Shown: positions 47,073 through 58,305 of the stretch, piece by piece
Numbering within the stretch: position 1 is the stretch's first letter
Layout: every line of letters starts with the position of its first letter
Origin: Bretschneidera sinensis
Taxonomy: Eukaryota > Streptophyta > Magnoliopsida > Brassicales > Akaniaceae
Reading direction: 5' to 3'
Length of the DNA: 64,000 nucleotides
Assembly: GCA_023935145.1 (NCBI GenBank)
Contig: CM043704.1
Span: 100,580,373-100,644,372, forward strand
Notes under the pieces: model-generated
Database searches by the model: none
What the model was told of the DNA's origin: nothing
The model's input: the letters and a program-made list of their open reading frames with translations, nothing else
Made by a program: the position numbers and the translations under genes

Positions 47073-47882
47073 ATGGATCAAGTTCTCTCAACCCTCCAAT
47101 ATTGGCTCGTGAACCACCCAAAAATACTGAATTTCTCATGGACCCAAGGTCAAACCCTTGGCTCCACCCCACTCTTCCTAACCCTCACAGTCCTCACCTA
47201 CCTTTCCCTCACTTTCCTTCTCTCCCACATCCCTCTCCCCTCCCTTGGGCCGCACATTCTCAAACCCATCACAGCCCTCCACAGCTTCATCCTCATCCTC
47301 GTCTCCCTCATCATGGCCCTTGGTTGCATCTTTTCCATCATCTACCATGCACCTACCCTCCACCACATCATCTGCTTCCCTCCCGAAACCCCACCCGCTG
47401 GTCCACTCTTCTTCTGGGCCCACATCTTCTACCTCTCCAAGATCCTCGAATTCGTAGACACCCTATTGATCATCTTGAGCAAATCCATCCAACGGCTGAC
47501 GTTTCTCCACGTGTACCACCACGCAACGGTGGTAATCATGTGCTACATTTGGCTGCAAACTTCACAGTCTTTGTTTCCAGTTGCGCTTGTGACGAATGCG
47601 ACGGTCCATGTGATTATGTACTTGTACTATCTATTGTGTACAATGGGTGTGCGCCCAAAATGGAAGAGATTGGTCACTGATTGCCAGATTGTGCAGTTTG
47701 TGTTTAGTTTTTTAGTGTCGATTTTGATGCTGTACTACCATTTTACGGGATTAGGTTGCTCAGGGATCTGGGGTTGGTGCTTTAACGCTGTTTTCAATGC
47801 TTCTCTTTTGGCCCTTTTTGCTGATTTTCATGCTAAGAGTTATGCGAGGAAAAAGATGGCTCAGAAAGATAAACGGTTGTGA
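47073..47882 (+). CDS. ELO-type fatty acid elongase (elongation of fatty acids protein 3-like)
   Basis: A single-exon gene of 269 aa with about seven hydrophobic segments. All family hallmarks are present: K-I-L-E-F-V-D-T (residues 123-130), the histidine box H-V-Y-H-H (146-150), N-A-T-V-H-V-I-M-Y-L-Y-Y (175-186) and T-D-C-Q-I-V-Q-F (202-209). ELO proteins are the condensing enzymes that extend acyl-CoA in the ER with malonyl-CoA. In plants they coexist with the unrelated FAE1/KCS enzymes and their substrates are less clear. The C-terminus K-D-K-R-L has lysines at -3 and -5, an ER-retrieval pattern. The start at 47073 is chosen because homologues begin close to the first membrane segment; the frame stays open upstream to an ATG at 46905. 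High C content in the 5' half contrasts with the flanks. Confidence 0.92.
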   Translation: MDQVLSTLQYWLVNHPKILNFSWTQGQTLGSTPLFLTLTVLTYLSLTFLLSHIPLPSLGPHILKPITALHSFILILVSLIMALGCIFSIIYHAPTLHHIICFPPETPPAGPLFFWAHIFYLSKILEFVDTLLIILSKSIQRLTFLHVYHHATVVIMCYIWLQTSQSLFPVALVTNATVHVIMYLYYLLCTMGVRPKWKRLVTDCQIVQFVFSFLVSILMLYYHFTGLGCSGIWGWCFNAVFNASLLALFADFHAKSYARKKMAQKDKRL

Positions 47883-48519
47883 TTATAATGGTGTTGTTCT
47901 CTAATTTTTTTTTTTTCATTGTTATGTTGGCTTCATTGTTTTGATATTGCAGCCAAACTAATATTGTTAATAAATTTTGGTTTAATTTCATATTTCACCA
48001 TGAGATTGGAGCAAATTTCACCTTAAAACTTGAAGAATTTTTCTAGCCTAAGTCATCACAAGATTACTTAATAAACTTAATCACGAGATGACGAGGTTGA
48101 CACAAGTCTCCAATCTCCTGATGGTTTAAACTGTCTTGCAATTTGACGATAGCGAGTATTAAACGGTTTTATTATTGAGGATCATTCAATTCTAATCAAA
48201 GCTTGATTTGCTTAATGAATAAAGTGTTCAATTTGCCATAAATTTTTTTTTCATAGTTCAAAACAAAATCCATCCAAACCTATGTTAAGTGTAAAACTTT
48301 TTTAAGTTTAAAAATTAAAACACATTTGAAGTCATGGGTATCTTCAATTTCGCCTTTAAACTTTCAATTGATTTGATCAATTATTTCAAATTTCAATTTA
48401 ATTGTTAGTCCGAGCTTAAACAAATGTTTATAATTACTTATGGTTTCTACAATGAGAAGAGAAAAAAAAGGTGAAAAAAAATTAAAATATACTCATTGCT
48501 AGCCAAAGATTATCCAATT

Positions 48520-49125
48520 TCAGTCATAGATTTCTCTAGGGAGGATTTGAAGTGTCGAACAATTTCTATGCACCAGAAGAATAGGATTGTTTCATAGCAG
48601 AATACAATAAGTTTTCCATGGAACTACACAACAAAATCTTTGGTGCATTGAAAGTGTTGTATGATCTTCCACTAGAAATTAGAAAGCAAAACGCTTATGA
48701 TCCACCTTTCCTATTACACTGCTGGTCCTATCCATGAAGGAATGGGCATTGCCAAAGCAACCATTCCACTAGCAACACAGAATTTCACCAACTTTATGGC
48801 CCAACGGAAATGTTAGTTTCTGGTATTGTATATATACTATATAGTTCTTGAAGATTTTCTTAATGGTCTCGTGCTATCTTTTTGGTTAGTAAAAGTGCTT
48901 ATGAGACAGCAAAAATAATGGGGGACTTGGATGAGATGATGATGAGAATGATGTTCGAAAACTATGGTGTGAAGGAGAACTATGATGCTTACATCAGATC
49001 AAATGAATATGTTCTTCTATCGACAAAATACAAAGAATTACAAAAGAATGATAAGAACAATTACTTGGGTCATGTCAGTCAAACGGACAATACAATGACA
49101 ACTATGATCCATCAAAATGATGTCA
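48520..49125 (+). pseudogene. AOP-type 2-oxoglutarate dioxygenase fragment (plus copy)
   Basis: A decayed fragment of a 2-oxoglutarate/Fe(II) dioxygenase resembling plant AOP1-like enzymes. An upstream block near 48600-48815 reads D-L-P-L-E-I-R-K-Q and P-I-H-E-G-M-G-I-A-K-A. A second block (48882-49125) reads S-A-Y-E-T-A-K-I-M-G-D-L-D-E-M and Y-L-G-H-V-S-Q-T-D-N, where active enzymes have H-T-D. The iron-binding His/Asp pair is therefore broken by an insertion of residues. It stops where the C-terminal catalytic half should begin. It faces a second copy tail to tail. Confidence 0.65.
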
Positions 49126-49183
49126 ATAGTTTGAAAAATAACAATACAATCCACTGACATCATTTTGATGGATCATAGTTGTC
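49097..49183. repeat. Inverted repeat at the dioxygenase tail-to-tail junction
   Basis: A perfect 29-bp arm at 49097-49125 (starting GACAACTATGATCC) is repeated inverted at 49155-49183, with a 29-nt spacer. Diverged homology continues outward on both sides for a few hundred bp. Confidence 0.9.
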
Positions 49184-49800
49184 ATAGTTTTGTCTCTGTG
49201 ACTAGCATGACCCAAGTAATTGTTCTCATCATTCTTTTGTGATTCTTTGTATTTTGTAAACCAAAGAACATAATTGTTTGATCCAATGTAAGCATCATGG
49301 TTCTTCTTCACAGCATAGTTTTTGAACAACATTCTCATCACCATCTGATCCAAGTCCACCATTATCTTTGTTGTCTCATAAGCACTTCCACTAGCCAAAA
49401 GTTAGCAAAAAGAAAGAAAGAGACCATTAAGATAATCTTCAAGACTATACATATAGTATATATATAAAATGAATAATGATGATGGTATATATCCATACCA
49501 GAGACTCTCATTTCCACTGGATAAGGTCCGTTGGCGAAATTCTATGTTGCTTGTGGAATGGTTACTTTGGCAATGTCCATTCCTTCATGAATAGGGCTCG
49601 CCAAGGAGTTCTTGTGACCTTAAAGAAGATTTTTAGCATAAACTTACCGACAAGATCCCAGCGCTGCATATGATGAACAACCCTAGTGTCATCAGTATCC
49701 ATCAATTGGCTTAGTGAATAATCTTCTAAAAATGGAAGTGCCTGTGTTGCAAGAACAAAATTATCAATGAGATAATACAAATTACAACGTTGTCAAAGGT
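49155..49800 (-). pseudogene. AOP-type 2-oxoglutarate dioxygenase fragment (minus copy)
   Basis: The inverted partner of the copy at 48520-49125. The block 49398-49155 (minus) reads S-A-Y-E-T-T-K-I-M-V-D-L-D-Q-M and Y-L-G-H-A-S-H-R-D-K, again with the H-T-D motif disrupted. A second block around 49600-49500 matches the E-G-M-D-I-A-K-V-T-I-P segment with a stop (C-A-A-C-A-T-A-G). Further upstream the two copies lose similarity. Both copies end at the same point, so the inversion arose after, or together with, loss of the C-terminal half. Confidence 0.6.
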
Positions 49801-49999
49801 ACTTTGAAAATATGCAATTTTACTGTCAATCTCAAAAATGGCCTTACTGTTTTTATCAATCTGCGTTACATAAGTCATTGTGTGATCAACAAGAATGATA
49901 TTGTAATATAAAACTGAAGAAACAACTACAAGTTAGATAAACATCTTAGCCAATCAGTAAAGGGTTGATCCTTGTTTTCATCTGTAAGACAACGGTCAC

Positions 50000-51000
50000 T
50001 CTTTCTGCTTTTGAGTTCAATGAGAAACATTCCTTAATCATGTACATCAGTCAGAAGGCGCTCATCTTCCTCTATATTTGAAGACCTTTAATCATCAAAC
50101 AGCACATAAGTGAGAGTCAATGCATTATAGTCACTGTGCCCTCAGTACTGAATTTACGAAATTGGAAACTGAAATTAAGAAGTAATTAGCTTTGTTTTCT
50201 CTTTGGACAAAGCTAAGTAACTATGGATTTCTAACTCTGCTGGTGTATCGGCCGTAACGAAATTGCAAAGCTTGAATGACAGTTAAAAGCCAGAAGTCAA
50301 TTTCCATGCAGAATTTCATCACAAAAATGAGGAAATTTAAGCTAGCTGCAACAAGACGAGTACTTTTTGAAAAACTTTCAGCAGAAAACACAATTGAATT
50401 TCTTTCAAGTTGAGATATCAATTCGATTATATCAGTTTAATTTGAACCAAAAATTCAGTTCCTTGGTTACACTAGAAGAAATTGTTCCAGACTTACCACG
50501 GCAGAGCAACCATGACTGAAGAAAATATTAGTGGAACAGACAGATAGGTGAACAATTGGTCCATGAGCACACTCCTCATGGAGGACCATGAGTGAAGACA
50601 ATATTAGTGGAACAGACAGATACGTGAACAATTGGTCCATCAGCACACTCATGTAGATAGCTCAAGTTCCATTAGCAATGTTGAATTTAAAAGATAAAAA
50701 ATTAAAGGATATCTTACTATGCAAGTTCATTTCAATGGTACCCATGCAAGGATAGTCACAAAGCATGAACCTAATATTGCCTACGCAACAGTACCCAACA
50801 ACGTTCATAATATTGCAATGGCAGACCCGTGAAAGGATCGTTAGCATTGACCAGAAACGTTCATCACTTTCTAAGAAAGATTTGACTAAAACAGGTGTTT
50901 CCTGCAATATCTCCTCATAAAATTTTATGCTATCAAAAACTCAGAACAATGTTCTCAACCGCAAAACAATTTGTTATCACTTCAAGTTCACTTTGCAGAA
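50000..51000 (-). pseudogene. Receptor-like kinase relic
   Basis: Minus-strand fragments of a plant RLK kinase domain. At 50907-50662 are E-R-F-W-S-M-L-T-I-L-S-R-V-C-H, N-V-V-G-Y-C-C and C-D-Y-P-C-M-G-T-I-E-M (subdomains III-V). At 50652-50505 is L-H-E-E-C-A-H-G-P-I-V-H-L-S-V-C-S-T-N (catalytic loop). The catalytic HRD is replaced by H-L-S, so the Asp is missing. The loop segment is duplicated in tandem with a 75-bp period. A downstream stretch near 50020 (T-D-E-N-K-D-Q-P-F-T-D-W) resembles subdomains X-XI. Stops and frame shifts between blocks argue against a functional protein, though some introns could be real. Confidence 0.5.
50510..50655. repeat. 75-bp tandem duplication in the kinase relic
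   Basis: Two copies (50510-50584 and 50585-50655), each with CCATGA, AATATTAGTGGAACAGACAG and GAACAATTGGTCCAT. The period of 75 bp equals 25 codons. Confidence 0.9.
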
Positions 51001-52928
51001 AGGATCGAGGATAACCATTTCTCAATGACAATGGATACCAACAAGGACGATGTGGAGGTGGTGCTTGTATAGATGACTCCCGTTCTTGTGGAGAATTAAG
51101 GCTGATTGTCACTGAAAGTTGAATCCAAACTTATACGAGGATTTTGAGGCTGCAGGGGAGATTTTGATAGTATTAAGAGCTTTTGATAGCATTAAGAATG
51201 CTGCATCCTTTTACTTCATTACTGCAATGTTGCATCCTACATGCCAATGTATGAAGAGTTTGTATTTCTTTAAGTGACTGCCGACAGAAAGAAAATAATA
51301 ACATTTAATTTAAACCTGTAGAGCCATTTGATCACATAACGCAAAATAATGAAATAAGCCCCATTTAATTTAACATTGAATATTCAGATCATATCTAATG
51401 GTTCTAGCAGAACTTGACTATGACAGTTTTGCATTGATTCATTAACACTACTTTTGGATGATGGAAAGGAGAGTGAATGAGACAGTACAGATGTAAAACT
51501 AGAGGAGAGGATTTGGATGATTATCCTTCCTGTAGAGTACTCTCCGTCCTCATTCCTCTTTGGGAGAATTGACAAAATGAGGTCTTGAGGGGATTTGAAG
51601 GGACAAGTGTATCCCTCTAATCCTCTACCCTCATTTAAAAAGATATCCAAATAAGGGGGAGGGTGAACACCTGTCTAAAACAATCCAGCGGGTAATATAT
51701 ATTTTTGTGCTTCTTCAACCGTTATTTGGTCGGGACCTAACCCAGCTGCAAGTTTAACTTCCAGCTTCAGGTGCAGATTAGGGTGTTTCATGAACAAATG
51801 TAGGAAGTTGCGTTCGTACCTCATTTCTTTTGCACTGTGGATAGAATGGCTGGAGGCTACTTTGGTATTGCTCCCTTTTCCTTTCAATTTCTTCTCCAAA
51901 CTCTCTAGGATTCACTTCTCCTGTCCCGAAAACTCTAGTTTCCCCCCTACAACATAAAACCTGTGTTTAGCATATTATAAATGCAGTTTATTATATGTAT
52001 TAGCCATTATCAAAGACAATCAATTCCTTTTAGAGGAACTTGATACGAAAAAGAAAACCATACAGGCAGTTTCATGGGATAACTTGTGTAGCACTAAACT
52101 ACTAAAAGTAGATTTGGCATCAAAAGACTCGATAACAGGAATATGCAAGGGTGAGAAGGATGCTGCATGTAGATTGATTCAGAGAGTTACTAACTAGGAG
52201 TTCATAGCATAACCATCCCAGAGCCAAATACAGAGGATGAAGTCATATGGGCTCTTGACAGTGAAGGGAAACTTTCTATCATGAATGCTTGGATTTCAAT
52301 TAAATGTAAATGAGTCCTATTAGATACTTAAACAGGTATCAGAGTCTGACTTTCAATGAAATTTAGTAGAAATTCTTAAGAAATGTAACCATAATAGAAG
52401 TGCTGGGCAGTGATGCTAGCTGTGGATTTAATAACTTAATATAGCAGTTTTCTGCCATTTGCGAAAATAGCTCATAGTCTGTTTTGAAGCTGAAACTATA
52501 AAAATCTCTATGAATCTCCATTCTAGATTACTTGATGCATGACTGAGCATATCTAAGTCAAATTCATGAACAAGCACAAACAAATTTATGATAAATCCAG
52601 ACGGGCACTAAACGAATTACTACATATATTTGTTGTATCTTAATTAATTAGTACATATAACAAACTTGGTAGGGACAAATTAAAATCAAAGAAAGGAATA
52701 AAAAAATACTCACATATACACTATGATAACTAATAGTTGGTTATTTGAAAGGGTGTAACGGAGTTTTGAGATAATGAGAATTGCAAGAGTTTTAAAACTT
52801 TTCTACCATCTAAAATGTTGTATTGTGGTTGATTTACTAGTGAAGTTTGCTACTGTGGACGTAGGTGTGTTGAGGCCGAACCACGCAATTTGGTGTTTGT
52901 GCTTATTTAATTTTTTGTAGGTTTTTTA
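51001..52928. other. Unassigned region upstream of the Gypsy element
   Basis: Minus-strand open stretches at 51899-51675 (a K-H-P-N-L-H-L-K-L-E-V-K motif) and 51650-51384 could be exons or an upstream part of the kinase relic, but I recognise no family. 51900-52928 is AT-rich with no gene seen. Confidence 0.35.
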
Positions 52929-54190
52929 TGAGAGTTATAAAATGCCTCTCAACAGTGGTTAATTGTTAGCATTTTAGGATTGATCTCGGTCTTTATTGTG
53001 TTTTTATATGTTAATAACTCTAAAATAATATTATTGGACCACTGACTTATTTTAGTGTAATTTTCAGGTACTTTAAGTTTAAAAGAGAAAAAAAAGCGAT
53101 CGTTGCTTAAAAGATCAAGATCCCATGCTTCTGGAAGGACAAGATGGACTGCTGCCTGAATTGCGATCGAGCGCACAAGCAGTGCGATCGAGCGCACATC
53201 CCACATTGAGCAAGGTACTCTGCAGTGCATACGCGATCGAGCGCACCCGGACAGTATCCCACATCAGCTAGATAGCACATAGCATTCCGGGAGTTTGCCT
53301 ATATAAAGACCCATTCTGCTAAGCTGAAATCATGAACCAATCAGAGCTCTTCTAAGATCATCTTCTGAGATCATTAGAGAGTGACTCTAGAGGGTCTTTA
53401 GGAGTAAATCCAGAGGGCCTTTAAGAGGAATCCGAAGTATAAAATTTGGAGGGCAAGCTGAGGATGATCGTTGAGAGGCCAGAGGCAACTCAATGAGGCA
53501 TGAGCTCTATGGCCAGCTAATCTCCAAGCAAGGCGAAGGGATGAATCCCTAGGTGTAGTTGTTCTTATTTTCCTTTATTTGGTTCAGTTGTAGTTGGTAT
53601 TATTTTTATCAAACATTGTTATGTTTCATTCTTTAATTTAATTTAGTAGATTATTTTATTAGTCTGGTGATTGCATACTTCCTTTCCATATAAGTTCAGT
53701 CATGCTTTTCTTATGTGTATCTGTTTGGATGTGATTGAGTCCGGTAGACCTCTTTTATAGATTTGTCCATTGCTGCGGTATTGTCGTTAGATATATCGTC
53801 GTCTTTTGATAATTTATAAGTTGGGTCATGTGTGCTTAAAAGTAGAGAATAATTCATAACAATTACATTAGGATTTATAATTGCGCTTTAATTGAATATA
53901 TGCCGATTGCCTGTTTGAGATGTGAAACTAGCAATCAAGATAAAAACAACTGAATCAAGTTAGGATTAGAGCAACGAACCTACGGAGGATTTCCAGAATC
54001 TTGTCATTCTTAATTATATTTCCAACTCTATTTACATAATTACCCTTTTTCTCAAACAAACTCAGATTTATTTGATATTTTATCATTTGTGTTAAGGTTC
54101 ACACATTCCTTTGTAATTAACTTGTTTCCCTGTGGAATCGACACCCCAAAACTATACGACAACTACTGCGTTATATTTTGGGCATAATCA
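52929..54190 (+). repeat. 5' LTR of the Gypsy element
   Basis: Starts TGAGAGTTATAAAATGCC and ends GGCATAATCA. It contains three copies of GCGATCGAGCGCAC (53163-53255) upstream of a TATA box, CTATATAAAG, at about 53300. Confidence 0.92.
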
Positions 54191-54373
54191 AATTTTGGCG
54201 CCGTTGCCGGGGAAACGCGCTTAAGTACAAGGAAGTTTGTCAACTTTTGACATAACAATAGAAGAATTATAAATACTTTCTTTCAGCATTTTATTTGATA
54301 TTTTGTGATCTTGCATGCCCAGATATAGGGACACTTTGGGTAGATTCGCCTGTAGGCCTGTGCTAGAGACAGA

Positions 54374-55970
54374 ATGAACCTTTTTAAACCCGATCCATCT
54401 AGTCCTGAGGAAATGAGTGAACACGAGGATCAACCTACTAGGACCCTTGAGGATTACCTCCACCCTACACGCACAACCACACCATCTTGCATCATGTTTC
54501 CAGCCAACATTCCCCAATTAGATCTTAGGACAGGGATCATACAGCTACTCCCTACATTTTATGGCATGGAAAATGAGAACCCATATGTGCACATTAGGGA
54601 GTTTGAGGAAGTAGTCGCAACTTTCCATGATCAAGGTGCAACTGCTGACATTGTGCGACTTAATTTCTTTCCTTTTGCTTTGAAGGATAGAGCTAAGAGT
54701 TGGCTATACTCACTTAGACCACGATCTATTGGGTCGTGGACTGAGATAACTCGGGCCTTCTTTAACAAGTACTTCCCTCAACATAAGACTAATGCGTTGA
54801 AGAGACAAATCTCCACCTTTGCACAAAAGGAAAACAAGACTTTATATCAGTCTTGGGAGAAATTTAAAGAGCTATTGAGTATGTGCCCACACCATAGGTA
54901 TGAAAATTGGCATTTAGTGAGCTATTTCTATGAGAGTCTTACCTATAGAGAACGCCAATTTGTAGAGATGATGTGCAATGGGGAATTTCTGAAAAAAAGA
55001 TCCCGATGAGGCTATTGAATACCTCAATGAGCTTGCTTAGAAAGCTCATACATGGACTGGACCTAGTGCTACTGAAAGCACGAATAGGTCATGACCTATA
55101 GGAAATCCCAGTAGTGAAGGGATATACCATCTTAGGGAAAAAGACAACCTGAAAGCTAAGGTTGAAATGCTCACTAGAGAGTTAGAGGCATTGAAAACGA
55201 AGGGCTCAAAGCAAACACATGTGGCTAATCATGCTGAGTCTTTAGAGCCGTGTTTTGTGTGTGGCGGGGTAGATAATCTCCTCCAAGAATGCCCCACATT
55301 TGCTGATATAAGAGGTCTGTATGAGGAACAATGTAATGCCTTAGGCATGTACAAGAAGTTTCTTGCACCTTTCTATAACACTTATAACCCGGGGTGGCAG
55401 AATCACCCAAACTTCAGCTGGAAATCTGAAAACCAATATGTGCAGCCCCCTAGATCATCCCCTGCACCTTATCATGCACCCTCATCCTCTAGAAACTCCT
55501 TAGAAGACACTTTACAGGCCTTTATAGAGGCACAAGGTAAGACAAACCAAAGGTTTGAGGTATTATTTACACAGGTGATGGAAGAGAATAGAGAAACTAG
55601 GAGCCAAGTGTCTAAGTTAATAAGCTCCTCAAGTATGACTGAGCGAGGTAAGTTCTCTTCCCAAACTCAGTCCATACCTCACGGTCAACATATGGCACAA
55701 GAAAACCTGAAAGATGTAAATGCCATTGTGACCCGAAGTGGTAAGTCACTACACATCCCACCAATGAATGTATCCGAGGATGTGGAAAAAGGTCAAACTA
55801 GTAGTAACACTGAACTGACCAAAGACCTTGAAGTGACCAAAAGTCCTGTTAAGGCACCATACCCTCAAGTCTTAAAGTCAAACAAGAAAAATCTTGACTT
55901 AAATAATGAAATCTTCGAGAACTTAAGGCAAGTGAAACTCAATCTTCCTCTTTTGCATGTGATTAAATAA
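54374..55970 (+). pseudogene. Gypsy gag
   Basis: Retrotrans_gag-type capsid domain in 54374-55009 (F-P-F-A-L-K-D-R-A-K-S-W-L, F-F-N-K-Y-F-P-Q-H-K-T and Y-Q-S-W-E-K-F-K-E-L-L). The frame shifts at an A-run near 54990 and resumes as D-P-D-E-A-I-E-Y-L. A zinc knuckle-like C-F-V-C-G-G-V-D-N-L-L-Q-E-C lies near 55251-55292, where the expected His is Asn. The distal frame runs to a TAA at about 55968. Gag packages the element RNA in virus-like particles; this one is broken. Confidence 0.85.
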
Positions 55971-56927
55971 GTGCCTACCTATGCAAAAGTTCTCAAGGAT
56001 TTATGCATAATTAAGAGGAGACACCATGTTAAGAAAACTGCATTCCTAACTGAGCAAGTTAGTGCTTTAATTGAGGAAAAAATTCCCCCAAAATACAAGG
56101 ATCCAGGCTGTCCTACCATTGCTTGCAGCATTGAAAATCATAAGGTTTGACAAGCCTTACTAGATCTAGGAGCTAGTGTGAACCTGATACCATTTTCCAT
56201 TTATGTACAGCTAGGTTTAGGGGAAATCAAACCAACCGGTGTGGTGTTATAGTTGGCTGACCGTTCAGTCAAAGTACCCCATGATGTGGTAGAGGATGTG
56301 ATGATTCAGATTGACAAATTTTATTATCCTGTTGATTTCCTAATCCTTGACACAACTTCTGCTGTTGACACTAACTCGAAAATTCCTTTGATTTTGGGTA
56401 GACCTTTCCTTGCTACTGCAAATACTCTGATTAATTGCAGGAATGGACTCATGAAGCTGTCTTTTGGAAACATGACCTTAGAAGTGAACATTTTCAATGT
56501 TGCAAAACAGCCCGAAGATGAGGATGAAAATCACCAGTTATATATGCTCGAGTTACTCATCGATGACGGAGTTTCCATGGCTCATGATTTTGATCCTTTT
56601 AAGAATTTTCTTGTTAATTCTGAGATTGATTTATTTGATGATAAAACTGATGTAATCGATATTTGTGCTGTTTTTGACAAATCTCAGGATTATGACACCC
56701 GCCCATGGCAACCAAGGTTCGAAGAGTTGCCTGAAAGAAGTGAAAAACAAACCCCTTCAAGTGTGGCAGCACCTAAAGTCGACTTGAAGCCACTACCTAA
56801 GGGTTTAAAGCATGCATTTCTCAGTCCAGGTGATACCTTTCCTGTTATTATTTCATCTGAATTATCTGAGACCCAATATGAGAAACTGATTCAGACCTTA
56901 ATTGCACATAAATCAGCCTTAGGATGA
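55971..56927 (+). pseudogene. Gypsy aspartic protease region
   Basis: Retroviral-type protease with active-site-like L-L-D-L-G-A-S-V-N-L near 56157-56186. Athila/Tat elements often have this D-L-G in place of D-T-G. The flap region and I-L-G-R-P-F-L-A-T follow near 56392-56421. In-frame stops occur near 56149 and 56250, and the block ends at 56925-56927. Confidence 0.8.
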
Positions 56928-56930
56928 AGC

Positions 56931-58300
56931 ATGGCTGATTTGAAGGGAATTAGTCCCCTGATCTGCTCCCATAAAATAAATTTGGATGAAAGAACCAGTC
57001 CTTGTAGAGACCCTCAATGTAGACTTAACCCCACTATGAAAGAAGTAGTGAAAAATGAAGTGATGAAACTGTTAGATGCGGGTATTATATATTCCATAGC
57101 TGATAGTAAATAAGTAAGTGCTACATTAGTCGTTCCCAAAAAGTCCGGAGTCACTGTGGTAATGAATGACCTAGGAGAGTTAGTCCCTACCAAACTTGTG
57201 ATCGGGTGGCGTATGTGTATTGATTACAGAAAATTAAATACTGCCACCTGGAAAGACCATTTCCCACTCTCTTTTATTGATCAAATTCTTGAGCGTGTAG
57301 TTGGTCACCCTTTTTACTGTTTCTTAGATGGTTATTCTGGCTATTATCAGATAGAAATTGCATTAGAAGACCAGGATAAAACCACTTTTACTTGTCCCTT
57401 TGGCACTTATGCTTTTCGTAGAATGCCATTTTGATTATGTAATGCCCCTGCCACTTTTCAACGTTGCATAATGAGTGTTTTTAGTGACATGGTTGAAAAT
57501 TGCATCGAGGTTTTTATGGATGACCTGACTGTTTTTGGATCTTCATTTGATACATGCTAAATGAATTTGGAAAGAGTATTAATTCGATGTGAGGAAAAAG
57601 AATTGGTTTTAAACTGGGAAAAATGTCATTTCATGGTCCCATTCAGTATTGTCTTAGGGCATATTGTCTCTTCTAAAGGAATAGAGGTTGATCAATCTAA
57701 GAGTGAATTAATCTCTAAATTGCCTACACCTAAGACAATAAAGGATGTGAGATCTTTCCTTGGTCATGCTGGCTTTTATAGGAGGTTTATACAAAAATTT
57801 TCCAACATATCTAGACTATTATGTGCCCTCCTAGTTAAAGATGCCCCATTTGAGTGGACTCCAGCTTGTAAAAAGGCCTTTAAAACGCTGATTGGCAAGC
57901 TTACTTCAGCACCTATAATACAGTCACCTGATTAAAATTTACCCTTTGAAATCATGTGTGATGCTAGTGACTACGCTGTAGGTGCTGTTCTTGGACAGCG
58001 AAGAGAGGGAAAACCATTTGTAATTTACTATGCTAGTAAGACTTTAAATAGTGCTCAAATGAATTACTCCACAACTGAAAAAGAATTACTAGCTGTAGTA
58101 TTTGCTTTGGATAAATTTCGTGCATATTTAATTGGTTCCCTATCCTTATTTTTACAGATCATGCAGCCCTTAAGTACCTTCTTACAAAGAATGATGCTAA
58201 GGCACGCCTAATCCGATGGATCCTACTCTTACAAGAATTCGACATCACCATCAAAGACAAGAAAGGAGTAGAGAATGTAGTAGCTGACCATCTTTCAAGG
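56931..58300 (+). pseudogene. Gypsy reverse transcriptase and RNase H
   Basis: RT motifs in order: C-I-D-Y-R-K-L-N (about 57215), F-L-D-G-Y-S-G-Y-Y-Q-I (about 57325), T-F-T-C-P-F-G-T-Y-A-F-R-R-M-P-F (about 57385) and the catalytic V-F-M-D-D (about 57510, M in place of I/V). They are followed by the thumb and F-L-G-H-A-G-F-Y-R-R-F-I (about 57757). RNase H follows with C-D-A-S-D-Y-A-V-G-A-V-L-G (57957) and Y-S-T-T-E-K-E-L-L-A-V-V-F-A. Stops near 57111, 57433, 57558, 57932 and 58209 inactivate it. Confidence 0.88.
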
Positions 58301-58305
58301 CTCAC

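Noticed and set aside
47102..47680. Long Pro/His/Ser-rich frame overlapping the elongase
   Set aside because: It is a shifted-frame shadow of a C-rich coding sequence. The ELO frame has every family motif and this one has none.
52949..53230. Minus-strand open frames in the Gypsy LTRs (also 61299-61628)
   Set aside because: The same frame occurs in both LTRs and overlaps the palindromic motif cluster and TATA region. It is explained by LTR repetition.
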